Assembly (NCBI GenBank): GCA_018894105.1
Contig: CM032133.1
Coordinates: forward strand, 17,684,501 to 17,748,500
Source: Jacaranda mimosifolia
Lineage: Eukaryota > Streptophyta > Magnoliopsida > Lamiales > Bignoniaceae
Reading direction: 5' to 3'
Length of the DNA stretch: 64,000 bases
Of this stretch, positions 1 through 13,704 are shown one piece after another. The position numbers were made by a program, and so were the translations under genes. The number at the start of each line of letters is the position of its first letter. Positions within the stretch are counted from its first letter, which is position 1. Below the pieces are notes generated by a model. It saw nothing but the letters and a program-made list of their open reading frames with translations, had not been told where the DNA came from and did not search any database.

Positions 1-895
1 CAGAGAAAATGAAACTCTATGATTTGAGTGAATCTACATACTGTAAGTTGTTTTTCTTTACACTCACCAAGTGTGCCTTTATGTGGTTCAACTAGATGTC
101 AGCTAGATCTATCATTGGCTGAGAGCTGTTAATGTAGTGTTTCCTCTAGAATTTCTCCATCAACTATAAGTACCCAAGTGAAAGGATAAAGAATGCTTGA
201 GGAATCATCTCAACATCTTTGTCCAATAGGTAAATGAAATCCCCCACATCAATCAAGAGAACCTACTTGGCATCATCTGGTAGAACCTATAGCACCTGAA
301 GCTCTAGAAGTCGATTCCTAGAAAACCCCTTATTACTCAAAAAGAGTTCTTGGCGCATAGAGAGAAATATATTAGGATCAAAGAGATTGTGACCCCTCAA
401 GATGCCAGCAAGCATAAGGCGTGAGAAAAAGGGAACAACATTAACAATGCAATCCCCCACGAATATCCCCAAAATATACTTCCTTGAGTATGTTGAGAGC
501 AAAGATACTCATAGTCGTTGAACAACAAACTTTGATTAAATGGCCCTGGAGGATCATAAACTGAAAAGATAGAAATTCCTGAAGTACTGGAACCTTCACC
601 GTGGTCGGGCGCATACTAATAAGGACTGCCATAATTGGAGAGATAAGATAGAAAAGTTGATCCAACATGCATAACTGAAGGAATACGTGGTTCGAAAGCG
701 AAACAACTCCAAAAAAGGGTCCAGACTAGAAGAGAGCAAAGACCACCTATGCACAAAGAAGTCCATGAAACACTTAGTCTCCCAACAAAAAAAATCTCCT
801 AAGTATGAAAGCTTTCAAGCTAAAATTTTGGTAGTGCTTCACAGAGTGGGAACATTGGGCAAGAATTCCATAACTCAAAAAAAGGCCAGATAATC
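1..895 (+). pseudogene. Ty3/gypsy gag relic (C-terminal half)
   Basis: This is a decayed gag gene of a gypsy retrotransposon, read on the plus strand through several frameshifts and stops. Around 300-390 the reading KPLITQKEFLAHREKYI resembles the end of the plant gypsy gag domain, where a KPP-T-x-E-L-x-x-R-A-x-KYI pattern is usual. Around 590-660 the reading HRGRAHTNKDCHNWRDKIE matches the nucleocapsid-like motif (H-x-x-x-H-x-T-x-D-C followed by a helical L-x-x-x-I-E segment), and LKEYVVRKRNN follows as it does in intact gags. The matching element body is not seen downstream, so this is a fragment that probably continues to the left of the window. Lineage is uncertain, but the motif spacing is like that of Tat-type elements. 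Confidence 0.6.
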
Positions 896-2142
896 TGACA
901 TCATAGTAAAATAAGGACTCCCACCTCAAACGCCAAGGAGAATGTTGGATGCCCGACAAGCCTTTGGTGTTAACTCCTAATTTAGGCACCTGACGAATGC
1001 CTATTTTGGGCTCTCACCTCGGGCGCTCTCTTGCAAGCATCGGGCATGGCTCTGCACGACCATTGCTTTTTTTATCACCCCCAAGGTAGCCGATGACCCT
1101 TTGGCAGCAATGCCCTATAACTCTCCCTCTTTCCCTTCTACGAAGTTCGACTTAATTTCGACCATAATTTGAATTGGGTCCTGCCTCCTGACATCTAGCT
1201 CTTCACAGTGGCACATTGGAAATTTACTTAAGTCTTTAGATGAATGCAACATAAAATTTTCCTAAACCTTTAGACATATAAGGCACGAAATTTATCTAAG
1301 TCATTGGATAAATTCAACAAAAAATTCTTTGTCAAGTCTTTTAATGAACATAATTATACATTGAACTTAATTCTCACAAACAAAAATTCATCAAAGTAAT
1401 AAATTCATTTTTATGAATTAAAGAAGATAAACATTAAAATCGAACTTTATATTATATTTTCAATATAAAAATAAGATTTTCAACTTGAGAAAAGGAGAGG
1501 GGGTTTAATGATGTGGACAATCAAGACTAGAGGGGTAGTTTGGTAAAAAACACTAAAAAAGGCAATTGACTAAATCAATTAATTAAATCAAAGGGGCAGA
1601 GAGCTCAAGAGCAAATTAAGCCCTTGGAAAAAGGTAGTAAAACTTTAATGGGCCTAAGCTAATCAAGAAAAAACTACAAATACTAAACCCTAAAAAGAAC
1701 TTGAAGTAAAAAATCATTCGCAAAAAAACTGCGAACTTTCAAAAAAATTTGAGAGCAAAGAATCTCTCTATGCGTGTTCTATAGAAAATGGCCTAAATTT
1801 TGTTGTTTACCGAAAAGGACCTCACTTCATTTTCGTACAACATCAGATACATAAACATAATATTAATGTTGTTGAAATTCTTAAAAGTTTGATAAATGAA
1901 CACTTAAAATAGTCAATGAGTATAATCTTTATATTTTTTTGAGTAATTTATTTTCAAATATTTTTCAATATTTATGTCATATACATATATATTCACATTT
2001 TGTTTAATAAGAATTTACAATAGAATATTTTATATGTACATAATGGTAGGAATATTATTAGATTAATATTATTCAGACTAAGAGTATTATTATTTGTATA
2101 TTTTGTGTTTAATCAGATATTAATATGTGTGTATATATATAA
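896..2142. other. Non-coding flank, nothing recognised
   Basis: No credible coding region is visible. The sequence is AT-rich, with a somewhat GC-richer stretch near 1000-1220 that may be retrotransposon untranslated sequence belonging to the neighbouring gag relic. I see no terminal repeats or RNA genes. Confidence 0.4.
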
Positions 2143-5100
2143 TGTAGTGCCCCAACCGGGAGGCGCTTGCTCTCAACTGAGCTGCTACTCCAATCGAATT
2201 TTCAAGATTTTTTAAAACACAAAATATGCACCTCCAAAATTCTCAATTTAGATAATTCCATCACAACACACAAGATAAGTACGATCAAAATCAATTATTG
2301 ACATCTATGTCAACTAGGCATGCTGCAAAACTTTAAATCAAACCTGAGTTCCCATAATTTACAATTGCTCAAAAGTTCGGGTCAAACATCTCAGGCTCCA
2401 ATATTTTTACACTTATTAAAATATAAAGGCGTAGTCTATTGACAGACACACCATTTACACTACATACATACACCACATTCTTATGTCTTGATTGTTACGA
2501 TCCCAAATGTATGAACCCAATTTGTCTTCTATAGGAAGTAGAGCATCTAAAATGTGAATCCAACTTCAACCTAATATTGTTTTTCAAATGCACATACCAT
2601 TACAAATGAGAATTACAGGATTCTATTTATCTTAAGATATTAATACATTTTGGCTGGTCCTATTTGCAACATGAGATGATAACAAAGCCAATCTTTACAG
2701 AATATAGAACATAGGGTGGACCACCATCTCCTGTACAATCAGAGCTAGCAAAAGACCTATTCTAATATTTACATATTTGATCCCTACATTGTGCTAAAGT
2801 CCTTGCCCTGCTCCTCACCTTTCAGATAAAGGCATAAGTTGCAAATACAACTTAGTGAGGCTGGTGTTTGTGTGCATATGTTTTCCAACCTGAATACTAG
2901 TTAGCTTATCATTATATTATGTATGCAATGACAAGTACGATAGTGAATAAATCATTTAACAAGGTAGGATACAACTAAAAATTGTTGATGTTGTCACCCT
3001 TATCTTGCCGACCGTGTTTAACTCAATCACTACAGATAAGGCGCGACCTTGCCATTGGTAGACATGCCCAAGATCATGTCAATCCTACGACCCCGTCTCA
3101 CCATGACAGCTCCAATTATGCATTTATGGGGAATAGGCCATGAGGCACACATCCTACTCGACAAGCCCAATGCCGCCCGAATAATTTGTGCTACTCTACT
3201 GCAAAATGGGCTCAATTACCACAATTTCATAACACGGTACGATAAACACGATATCAAAGTCAAGCAGTTGAGGTGAGATAAAGTACTACAACTCTATGAG
3301 ATGGACTAGCATGTTCATGTCGATGAACCTTTCAATTATCTAGACATACCATATTGTATGCAAAATGACATGATGATCAGTAAAAGATAATGATGTGAAT
3401 GTGCTTTTCATTTCTCTCTTTTTGTCTTTTCTCATTTCCATAATAATCATTTTTCATTCATTTTGATAGGAATAATTATCTTATTTCTTTAGGTTACGGC
3501 ACTCACCGTGCTTTCTCAAGTGCAGTGTTTCAGGATAAGACGAACTGTTGTGCAAGTTGCCTACCCAAAATAAATACTAAAATTTAATGTGGAGTTCAAC
3601 CAATACACTTTAGTTAGTGAAATCTATGTACTAAGGGCAAGATGTAATGAATTCTAAAGCATAATGAATATTCAAGCCTTAACTAAAGAGTGTTTCTTCA
3701 ACTATATCCTCCCTTAACTCTTTTCCTTGCCATTTTACATTCCACTTCCTAAATCTCTTTTATTATTTTGTTTCTAAACTTCTTCCATATAATTCATAGT
3801 TCTATAATTATGAAACATACTAATAGGATATTTTGTTACTTATTTACATATGTAACTCTAACTCTCGTTTTCAACCAATTAAAGTATTCTAATCAAGTAC
3901 TTCTTCAATTTTTCCTCTATAGTTCTTCCTACTTATCATTTAATAAGTATTATAATCAAGTAATTCTTCATTTTTTCCTCTATAGTTCTTCCTACTTATC
4001 ATTTAGTAACTCACAAATTATATCAACTAACATTATGTGGTGATTATGTTGAATACAACCATAACACTTTTACCTTGATACCAATTCCGAAGTCCAAGGT
4101 TAACTATAGAAATATGATTTTCTTAATTTAATTCTAAACTATCTAGACTTGAATTAATTCCCTCTATTTTTGAACCTACTTACACATTTGCAGCCATAAT
4201 TTTCAGAAAAATAAGACCTATATAAGTTCAAACCTCATAAGCCCTTCCACTTGCCAAACTATCTTAAGTTGATGTCCAACTCTAATTGGTGTTTACCAAA
4301 TTAAGCACACAAAATGATACATGATTTAAACCATAATTTGAATATATATATATATATGCTATAATAAACACATATAATTCCAAATAAACCACTTTAAATG
4401 GCCAAATAGTGCTACCTTTTGAAAGCAAGAGTTGGGTTCTCCTTTTTCTTTATTCTAGCTTGCTCCTTCTCTTTTCTCTTCTCTATTTCCCTCACCTTTT
4501 CTTTTCTTTTTTTTTTTTTCTATTTTTTCCTACCTAAATGTCCCAATTTTGCTGATAATGAAGGGAGACCTTTTAAGGGGTAAGGTTAGACTTGGTCAAA
4601 ATATGTGGCTTCACCCCAAGTTGCCACCTATCATATTTAAGTTATTTACTTTTTGGTATTTAGTTTTAACTCCTTGAATTGGGACAATTTTATTTGTCAA
4701 AATAAAATGGAAGACTGAATTTTAGCTAATTAGTTCAAAGTCCTACACAAATTTAGAATTTCCTTTTTGCCCTTCAATTAGTTTAGATTCAAGGTTCTTA
4801 TATCTATAGATGACAAGTTCACTCCAAATTTTTAAAATCTAGTATCCTTTTGTGAATAATGTCATAACACAATAAGATAAAAATGAATCTAGAGTAAATA
4901 TTAGATTTTTTAAAAGAATTGGAGGTATAGTTGTATTCCTATGTTCTTACATTGATAATACTATTTACCCTATGCACGATGCCCCATGCTCATGTGCCTT
5001 CTATTCCTTCGATCTGGGGTAAAGAACAGTACAAGAAGGGTAAGTGCGAATGACTTAGTGAGGTAATAATCAAAATGCATGGTCAGGATCCATGAAGTAC

Positions 5101-5573
5101 AATATACGTGTATAAAGAAAAATATTTATTTTGAGTATAAATAATTAAAGTACATGTCCAAGCAACAGGATACTGAAGAATAGATAGACTCCACAAAATT
5201 CGCAGAATAAAGTTAAAGATCATGAGCTAGCTCAAAGCCATTTCATACTAGTGAAGAGACATCTTAAGTTTTAGTACATAGCATGGAAAATCTCATATGT
5301 AGAACTCAAGAATTGAATGAGTTTAAAGTATCATGTGTACAAGTACATTTCATAAAAGACTCAAATTCAAAATTCAGGGATAAGTTCAATATTATAAAAT
5401 CGACCGTGCAAAAGCATTTAAATAAATCGATTGTATATGCACATATAATCAAACCGACCATATAAAACGTTTCCATTTTGAGCTTTATGCCACAATCGCC
5501 ATATGGTATAATAAATCAAAAGCACTTTGAAGTTGATTGGTAAGATAACTTCCATGACTACTGTATAATTACA

Positions 5574-5870
5574 GGCGAGTCAGCATGACTGCCTCTATCA
5601 CCACGGGTCAGCGAACATGGTTGCCTCTGTCACCAGTATATACAAACACGGGTCAATAGAGATGGCCAACACAACCATTATAGAATAATTATGGCCCAGT
5701 AGGACAGCCGCCACAACCAATATATCAGGGGTCGGTAGAGACGGCCTCCACAACTAATATATTACGGGCCGGTAGAGACAACCTCCACAACTAATATATT
5801 ATGGGTTGATGGAGAGGCATCCACAACTAGAGTATTACAGGCCGGTAGCATGGCCTCCACTACCAATATA
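5574..5870. repeat. Degenerate tandem repeat, ~37-45 bp units
   Basis: About eight imperfect units follow one another, each built around GGGTCGGTAGAGA(C/T)GG, then CCTCCACAAC and TAATATATTA. The last four units are the most alike, at a spacing of about 37 bases. It lies inside the LTR-like block and corresponds in position to the tandem repeats of the solo-LTR-like element at 17324-17590, although the unit sequences differ. Confidence 0.7.
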
Positions 5871-8259
5871 AACCAATAACAACTAGTTATCAAGATTATC
5901 TCATAGTCAACACCATAAGATATGGCGATTAGATCGAGATTAAATTGGTCAAATCGTAGTTTAGTTGTTAGATTAGAATCCATTTTAGGTGAGATCATCA
6001 GAAAATTCCCAATTTCAAATTATACTTTTCAAAGTTCCTCTGATAAAAACATTGTTATTCAAAATATCTTATTTTTAAATAATTGTTTAAGGGTAACATT
6101 TGAGAAATGGAGTCAAGCGGAATATTTAGCTAAGACCTTGAGGTTAATGGAGAAGTTCAAATGCAAGAGTTCAGAGATGAATATGCCAGAAATAGAACGG
6201 TACAAAACAATGATTCAGTTTCATAGTTTTAATGCAAGAACGAACAGACAATAGTATAATATGGACTAGTATAGGTTCTTTCCCCAGCAAAGAAAGCTAG
6301 TATAAACCTCACCTGGTATATGCTGAGAAATCCTTAGTTGTATGGATGCTCAAGTCCTTGCTTCCTAGTCAGTCCAAGAATTTATCGTAAGCTGACCTAA
6401 ATCAAGGTTATATTAATTCTTTATATCATAAGTATGTGTATATATACCTAGCTTCCTTGTTAAACTTTAGTATTTGATTTAGTTTATCTTGTGGTATTTC
6501 TCTGATCTTGTTTCTATACCAAGATGCCTAAGATAACCTAGTATAGGATTTTTATCTAATAAATTGCTAAGCCGATTATTGGTACCATTATCTTTAGCTT
6601 GTGCTATTGGTAAGTCTCACTAATGGCCTTAATGAAAGCCTAATTAATTACCTCGAACATATTCGGTCTCAGGCTAGCGTAATCACAATAATTCCACTAA
6701 ATCTTGCTACCCAATCCACTATTCGATGTACTGGTTAACAAAACTATATCAATCCCTTACTTAAGGTTACCCCCTTGCCCAACTTCATTCCACTTGGTAA
6801 TCCTTTCTTTAAGTTTTATATCTAATATTAAGCTATTCGAATGTAATGCCTTCTTTGTCCTATTGAATAGTTTTCTATTTAAATGTTATCCATTTCAATT
6901 CATCTATTGCCTGAACTTATGTGTATTTCAAATCAACAGCTGAATTATTGCTTGATTAAGTTACGGATTTCTTTAGTAATTGTTTTCTTTCTTTTCAATT
7001 CTTTTAACCTAACATATCTAGTTTTTTCCTCATTAGTTATGATTTATTATTTCGAATTAGCTAGCCTAGTTTACATAATTGTCTTTTATCCTATGTTCTG
7101 ATCATATTTAACCTAAAACTTAGGATATACTCGAGGGTATTAAAATATAAGGTTCCCATTTTTGGTAAGCATCCCCCGGTAAGTTTCAAAAGTCAGAATT
7201 CAATTATATCAATCTTTCAATTATATAAAAAATTTGTTATTCATTTATTTAAACTCATCTATTCTAACTTTAACTAAATAATTTATTTTATATAAGCATC
7301 CAGTTTAGTTATTAATTTTCTATTGTCTAATTATTGCAGGTCTAATTGTTAAGAATAACAAAGTAATATATTTAAGTACAATGTTCTTGAATTTAAACTA
7401 AACTTACATTTATTAGTTCCTAGTGTGATGGCCACTTATCAATGATTTTAAAGATAATTTGATTCCATATTCTTGAATTTAATTCCTAGTTAATTACTCT
7501 TTGATAATAATTTTATTTATAGCGTATCCTATTTTCAAGATTCTAGGTTTAAGTTGATCTGATAAATTCTGACTCAATAAGTTTGGTTTTCTAACAATTA
7601 TGCATCTCTAATGATTACAATTTTAGTCCTTATTTAGGTCCAAGTCATATTTTATAAATCATATTTTGTACTAGGAATAATTTTTCAATTAAAGTTTTAA
7701 TCAGAATTACAATCAAATTCAATGACATTTGATTAAAGAGAATTTACCCAAATTAGATTGAATTGGGATCCAATCTCAAGTCGAAAATAGTCCAGACGAG
7801 TCCAAAATTAAAATCTGCACTAACTGCTTGCCACACATCGCCGCCGGACTACCACGCGCCACCGCCGGACCACCATATTTCGCTGCTGAAAACGAACACC
7901 GCCACTCCTAAAATGTTCGCTTCGACGAGTAGAAGCAAACCCCTCCATAAATTTCAAATTCCGACAACATTTGGTTGATCAATTGGGCATCCAAATCTTT
8001 TGCATGCCCTCGCATCGCTGCGACCTTTCCACCTTAATTATTCCGTCGTTGGTCATCAAAAATAACAATTGAGCATACCACTGCGTTCCCTGCATTGAGC
8101 CCGTCAAAACCCATCCATCAATCTTAAGCTTCTGCCATTGGAACCACCAAATCAATCACCACCACCACTTCTCATCGCCGACCACCGCGTTTCTCCTTTT
8201 TTTACCAATTGTTTTGGGGAGTTTTTGGTACCGTTGTGTTCGTTGAGCTTAGGGCAATA

Positions 8260-8990
8260 TTTTCAAAATTGGATCGAAAAAAGAACTGTCGATGTTACTG
8301 GTTACATGTTCAATTGATTCGATTGGTTGGATCACCGGTTTGACTGGTATGATGTCATAATAATGTAATAATTATATTTAATTTTATAAATATATAATAT
8401 TTTTATATTAAAAAAAATAAAACTTCCAATGATATAGAAAGAATATTATTTGAAAAAATTTCAACTTCCTTATTTTTAAATATTTTTTTAGAATGAAAAA
8501 ATTACTATTTCACAAGTAGTCATTTATAAATAAATAAAAAATAATATGTCACATTAATTTAAGTAATAATTCATTTCATGCTTCAACTTTAAGTAAAAAT
8601 AAACTCTTCTACGCTAAATATTGAACATAATCTAAGAGCGATTAAATAAAATAAAACAACAAATTAAACATAATTATTTACATATAACTACCACTTCATT
8701 AAATTTCAAGAAAATAAATTCATGTTTCAGAAAATTACATATCCAAAATCTTTAATCATCATTTTCGAACTCACAATTTTATTTTTTTTTACATTCTTCA
8801 TTTTTAAAAAAATAAATTTAAAATTTAAAAAAATAGAAGAAATAAGTGAACCAATCAAAAACCAGTCGAACTGGTACCTGTTTAATCAGTTTTTGACATG
8901 TCCGATTGATCACCGATTTTTATGCTTGAATCGGACCAGATTGGTCTTCGGCGACTGGTCCGATCGGCCAATCTAGTCCAGTTCTGAAAA
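8260..8990. mobile_element. Putative non-autonomous DNA transposon with short TIRs
   Basis: The left end reads TTTTCAAAATTGGA and the reverse complement of the right end reads TTTTCAGAACTGGA, 12 of 14 identical. The interior is AT-rich, with GGTTTGACTGGT and ACCAGTCGAACTGGT style phrases near each end that continue the inverted similarity. CAAT lies next to both ends, but a clean 8-bp TSD is not visible, so the family (hAT-like is my guess) and exact borders are uncertain. Confidence 0.45.
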
Positions 8991-9526
8991 CAATGGTTGA
9001 GGGGAAACTAACTATGGTTTTAGTTTTCGATTTTGATCTAAACTGGAGCTAAATCGAGCTTGGTAGAAGCTGGGGTCGAGTTTTGAGAATTTGAAAAACT
9101 TATGTCCTCAATTATATATATAGAAGTATTTTCAGCCTTTCTCAATTTGACCTCAAGAGATTTCTGGCCGCTTTCAATTGCACCCTTAAACTTTTAACTG
9201 CCTTTCAATTTGACCCCAAGACTTCAAATCAACCCTTTAAAGTTTTATTTTTCACATATTGGCGCCTAACATTCTTAATTCCAATCAATTAAGTCCTCCT
9301 TTATTTATTTTGAAGTCCTTAGACTTTTTATCTCTTCACATTGACGCCTAAATTTTATAATTTTGGTCAAGCAAGTCCTTTTCTTATTTGCAATTAGATC
9401 CCTTGATATTTATACCTAAATTTTAATTAATTTATTTACAAATTCGAAATATAATTTATTTTATCCACCTATCATTTTGTTAATACAGTCACTTACAATT
9501 TATAATCCAAAAGTCGAGGTATTACA

Positions 9527-10546
9527 CACACATTATATTAAGTTAAATATTGAAGATTCATTATTATTTTACAATAATTTATATAATATGTAAAATATGC
9601 TATTTGATTATCTTAAAAATGATTTAAATAATCATAACAAAAAACAAATAAACTTACCATGTTAGCAAATAATTAACATTTTAAATTAGAAATTGTTACC
9701 ATGACCTTGCATTATTAACAAGGTCATCATAAGATTTTTCACATTTAAAAAAAATGAAGTAGCTTGCTTATATCTCACATTAAAAATATATTTATATATA
9801 ATTGAAAAGTGTATTAAAAAATATTTTGCCCCATCTTTATCTTTCCTTATTAATTTTTTTAAAAGTTTAAAAATTTTAAGAATCTATTTATAATCTATTA
9901 ATTAAAAGTTAGCAACTCTTGATAGTTTATAACTAATTAGTCGAGTTATATAAATTATCTTTAAAAATTTTAATACCTTTAGATGAAATCTCCATTTTAT
10001 CTCATTTAATAATAAATTTTCTTTTTTTAAATATTTAAAAGATGTTTTTGATATTTAATTACTTAAAGTAAAATAAATATTATTAAAAAATAAAAATATT
10101 TAAAATATTATTTATTTATTTTTAAAATAGCAAGCACATAGTGAGAAATTTTGTTTATATAAACAGACTTGAGAATAATTATTAATTATTCCAAAATGCC
10201 ATTGACAAATAAATATTTCGCAATTCATTTAAATTCTCCTTTGTTTATTCATATTTTTCGTTATTCATCGATCAATACATCAAAATCTCAATTATTTCTT
10301 AAATCAGAAAATACACTTGTTAAGTACCCCGAAAGAAATAATGCGAGAAGAGTAAAAAATAAATGAAATTTATTTGTAATTAAAAATATACAAAAGCTAG
10401 GTTGTATTCCCAATTTTATTTAATAAAATTTTGTTTTGGCATATTTATTTTATTTGAATAATTTTTTTGTGAACACTCATGATCCAAATATGAAAAAAAT
10501 AAAATAAATAAAAAGCATGTAATTTTCTTAAATAAGAAAATGCAAT
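9527..10546. other. Very AT-rich intergenic sequence
   Basis: No gene, RNA or element ends recognised. An open frame of about 65 codons near 10170-10366 has ordinary AT-rich composition and no recognisable domain; I treat it as chance. Confidence 0.4.
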
Positions 10547-11225
10547 TAGGGGTAGGTGTGTTTGTTCAATTTTGAAAACCATGTCGAATCCAGAATTTGT
10601 TTTGATGGGGTTCGAGGATGTAAAACCAAATCGTAACCACTTACACTACAAATTGTTTTGACATTTTTGACGAAATTTTCCAACAGATTCTGATGGAATG
10701 AGAAATTGTTGACGGATCTCTGAAAAAAATTTATTGTTAGAAAAACCCTCGTTGCAAATTATTTTTCATCTAATTTTTGGTCGACACTTTAGTCGAAATT
10801 TTTTTTGATGGATTTCTATTGACTTTGTGATGGAATTTTGACAATGTCAATCTGTCAAATTTTTGTCGTGTTTCCAGCAGTTTTTTTGATGAAATTTTAT
10901 TCGATGCTTTTCCATCAATTTTTTGATGGATTATTTATTTATTTTTTTATCATTTTTTGACAAAAATTAGATGGATTTTCGATGGATAATTATCAAAATT
11001 ATTATTTATTTATAATTATTTTCTTCGGAAGAACCTTAGTGTACAAACAAAAATTTATTATTTTTTTAAAAATATTTTGAAATTTTTTCCTATTCACACA
11101 TCTTGAATATAAAATAACATGCAATTATAAAACAAGAAAAATAGGAATAAATGGAACATTAATTTAAAATAAAATATAATTTTATAAATTAAAGTTTTAA
11201 AAATTATAATTTGTAATTACGAAAG

Positions 11226-13260
11226 TAAACAAAAAAAAAGTCCTATCTAGTAACCGCTAGCATCAACATCATCACCGAAATTAAAATCATCCTGCTCGGT
11301 GCCATACTGATGCTGGTCATGCTCGCCCTACTGCGGCTGAAGTGCTGGCGGGGGCGAGCCATCAAATCCTAACGGAACATCCCTTTGCATGACCAACTAA
11401 ATGATCGGGCCTAACTGCTCCGAGAACATGCTCCGTATATCATCATACCAGCTTACAAACGGGCCTCCAAGCACGCCTCCAACTAGACTACAACTAATGC
11501 ACTAGGTTTCTTCCAAGGTACGCTAGTGTAGAAGGGCGACTGCTGGTAGCTTAACCCATAAACCTGCTCCTTCTTATTAGGGCCATCCACAATTTGAGTC
11601 CACGACTCAGCCTGAGACTGCTGGATCTCTGAACTGCTTCCAACACTCTCCGTTTAAGGCTAGAACTGCACCGCTTGCAGGAAGCTCTCTTGCAAGGTAT
11701 AAAAATAAATATATGAAGGTACTATAATGTAATTAAAAAGGTCTTATGTCATATGTAATAAACTTACAGCAATTTTCCTTGCCCTCTTGCCCACCCAGCT
11801 TCCATCGGCCCACCTCTACTGGGTACGAGCAAAACCTCTTCCACCGTTAGGGCCTCTGCAACTCCCAAGCCTACATAGAAAAGAAGGATTTAATTGTCTT
11901 ATATATACATAATACTAAACTACAATGAATTTAAGAAAAATTCGGCAGAGCCTCCCATAAAACCAATCTTTAACCAAAAAATAAAAGCTCATCAACAACC
12001 AAATAAATGATAATACATTATCATTTGGGAAGACAACCAACCCTTTCCCATCAACTAAATAAAAGAATAACAAATAGGAAGGGCACCAACCCTTCTCTAT
12101 CAACCATGTCATGTAAATATTATAAAATATGTCAATCTAACAAACATTAAGAAAGTAGACTAAGTTTACTAAAGACTAAAAGTTAGAAAAACTTACTAAA
12201 CACTCGACATGTGTCTCGACGGATATACTCCATCTGGTATAGAGGAATCTACCAATCTTAGAAACCCTGCTCTTCTTGGCCTGTGCAGACTTTTTTTCAA
12301 AATCTTGTGACTGTCAGTGTCGGCATAAGGCAGCCAAAGTGTTCTCACCAATCCGCTCTGGCCTCTTGCCCATCTTTCGGGCACGACCATATAAGTCACT
12401 TAGTTGGTAACTCCTTCTTGTGTTGGAGGCCCTCTGAAAATGGCCCTCGTGCTGGGGGTGCAAAGTGACATATCTCTGTGAAATAAAAGGAAATTAGTTA
12501 GTGCAATTACAATACGCAGACGTACTTAATTTGTAGAAGTAAATATATTTATAGCATTCTTATACCTTTCACTCTCTGAACATTAAGTCTCGAAGGGTCT
12601 GGGGGATATCCGACTAAGTCCTATATGGTTGTTGTACCTTGCTCTTAATCACCCTCATCAAGAACTTGGTACTTTCGAGCGAGAGCATGTACCTGCATAA
12701 AGTAATTCTTTACATTAATATGTAATTATTAAAACAACAATAAAATAACATTTATATAACAATTTGAACTTTCCCGTAGCATCCCTCACGACAAAAGATA
12801 CCGTGCCAAAACTGTGGGATGGGGGCTCTAATCCTTCCTCGTCCAATGCCTGGCCAGCTCAAGAATAGACTACTGAGGATGCAGCTACTGTTGATGTGGA
12901 TTGATTGAGTGGAGCAGCAAGGGATGGCTGAGGCCAGGTGGAGTGATAGATGGTGGTGGAGTGCGTACAGATGAAGTAGATGGTGGCAGGGATAAGTAAT
13001 GCTACTATGACTGTAGATGTGGGAACGTTATTTGGATGACCTCGCAGCAGCAGAAGAGGACGATGGAGGAGTATTGTGGCTTTTGGTGGGATGAAGGTAT
13101 GGGGTAGGCACAAATTAATGACCAACTGATGAGGTGTGGAAGACTGGTCGGCTCGAAAGTGTGTCTGATGGGTCGGGGAATTCGTTCCCCTACCTCGGCC
13201 AGAACCCGACCTCAGTTGATGGTGGGGGAATAAAAACCAGACTGATCTGTCATCTATAAA
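11226..13260 (-). pseudogene. Plant En/Spm-type transposase (Transposase_24-like), decayed
   Basis: Reading the minus strand, 12480-12200 gives a conserved block: GENTLAALCRH, then SQDFEKKSAQAKKSRVSK, then HTGG-like residues degraded to YTRWSIS. This is the K-x-x-x-x-AKKNR...TGG-S signature of the Ptta/En/Spm plant transposase family. The upstream part (13260-12860) is rich in Gly, Arg, Pro and Ser (RSGSGRGRG), like the low-complexity N terminus of these proteins. The downstream part (11640-11250) contains VDGPNKKEQVYGLSYQQSPFYTS, resembling the C-terminal GPKKGRVYG segment. AT-rich gaps near 12490-12560 and 12700-12780 may be introns. Stops and frameshifts break it. It lies inside the CACTA element and was probably its second gene. 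Confidence 0.65.
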
Positions 13261-13406
13261 ACAAAAATATAACATCACATATGGACAATAATTAATATTA
13301 TTCAAACAACTTAATCTTTACATACGTCAATTGCATAAGAACAGTTAACAACTAGACTCGATAAGGCACATTAATTAAAATTGAAGTTTAGATATATATA
13401 ATATAT

Positions 13407-13576
13407 CATTCATTCATCAAATAAATTTTTCTGTCTTTCTATCTACCCGGATATATTGTTGTAATAAGAGGACAATTTTAATGGTCCATTGATGTTCTAA
13501 TCCTTGATTGGTTGTCATTTACAACAATAGATTCGGGTAGACAAAAAGATTGAAGACTTTACGTAATGAATGAATG
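13407..13576. repeat. Imperfect inverted repeat, 58-nt arms, 54-nt loop
   Basis: Positions 13407-13464 pair with 13519-13576: 47 of 58 positions match by hand alignment, with the outermost 11 and innermost 9 bases perfect. The transcript of either strand could fold into a long stem. It lies inside the CACTA element, in the non-coding part before the transposase relic. It has no TSD that I can identify, so it could be a small foldback element, a precursor-like hairpin, or a structure belonging to the CACTA element. Confidence 0.75.
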
Positions 13577-13621
13577 ATTTTTGGAAAAAAAGTTTTGATT
13601 GAGTGTGTCCTATTGACTGAT

Positions 13622-13644
13622 TATAGGAGTTGGAGACTCCTATA
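13622..13644. repeat. Small perfect hairpin, 9-bp stem
   Basis: TATAGGAGT (13622-13630) and ACTCCTATA (13636-13644) form a perfect stem around a 5-base loop. It sits between the two larger hairpins. No T-run follows that would suggest a Pol III end, and its role is unknown. Confidence 0.6.
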
Positions 13645-13704
13645 ATGCTCCTTTTCTAATCAAATATTATTTGGTTCGCAAGTAATGTAATGAATCCCTA
13701 CCAA

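Larger units (their letters stand above)
2143..9526. repeat. Long LTR-like non-coding block, probably composite
   Basis: The block starts with TGTAGTGCCCC and ends with GAGGTATTACA, so its ends are near-inverted TG...CA termini like those of the better-defined block at 15800-19510. Both blocks share an order of parts: a segment reading CTTAGTGA(G/A)G a few hundred bases in, short GC-rich tandem repeats, a GC-rich stretch (7800-8240 here), then a run of phrases such as CAATTTGACC near the right end. That layout fits long LTRs of chromovirus-type gypsy elements. At 7.4 kb it is too long for one LTR, the five bases outside the ends do not match, and the CTTAGTGAGG-like segment occurs twice (near 2850 and 5060). 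Two partial LTRs joined together is the likeliest reading. Short open frames inside it do not look like genes. Confidence 0.4.

Noticed and set aside
2150..2196. tRNA-like A-box (AGCTCAGTTGAGAGCA on the minus strand)
   Set aside because: There is no B-box, no cloverleaf and no acceptor stem, and the string coincides with the start of the LTR-like block.
3049..3276. 75-codon frame overlapped by a 61-codon frame on the other strand
   Set aside because: Neither resembles a known protein; both sit in LTR-like sequence that is locally GC-richer.
5922..6254. 110-codon open frame
   Set aside because: It lies inside a non-coding LTR-like block and has no recognisable domain.
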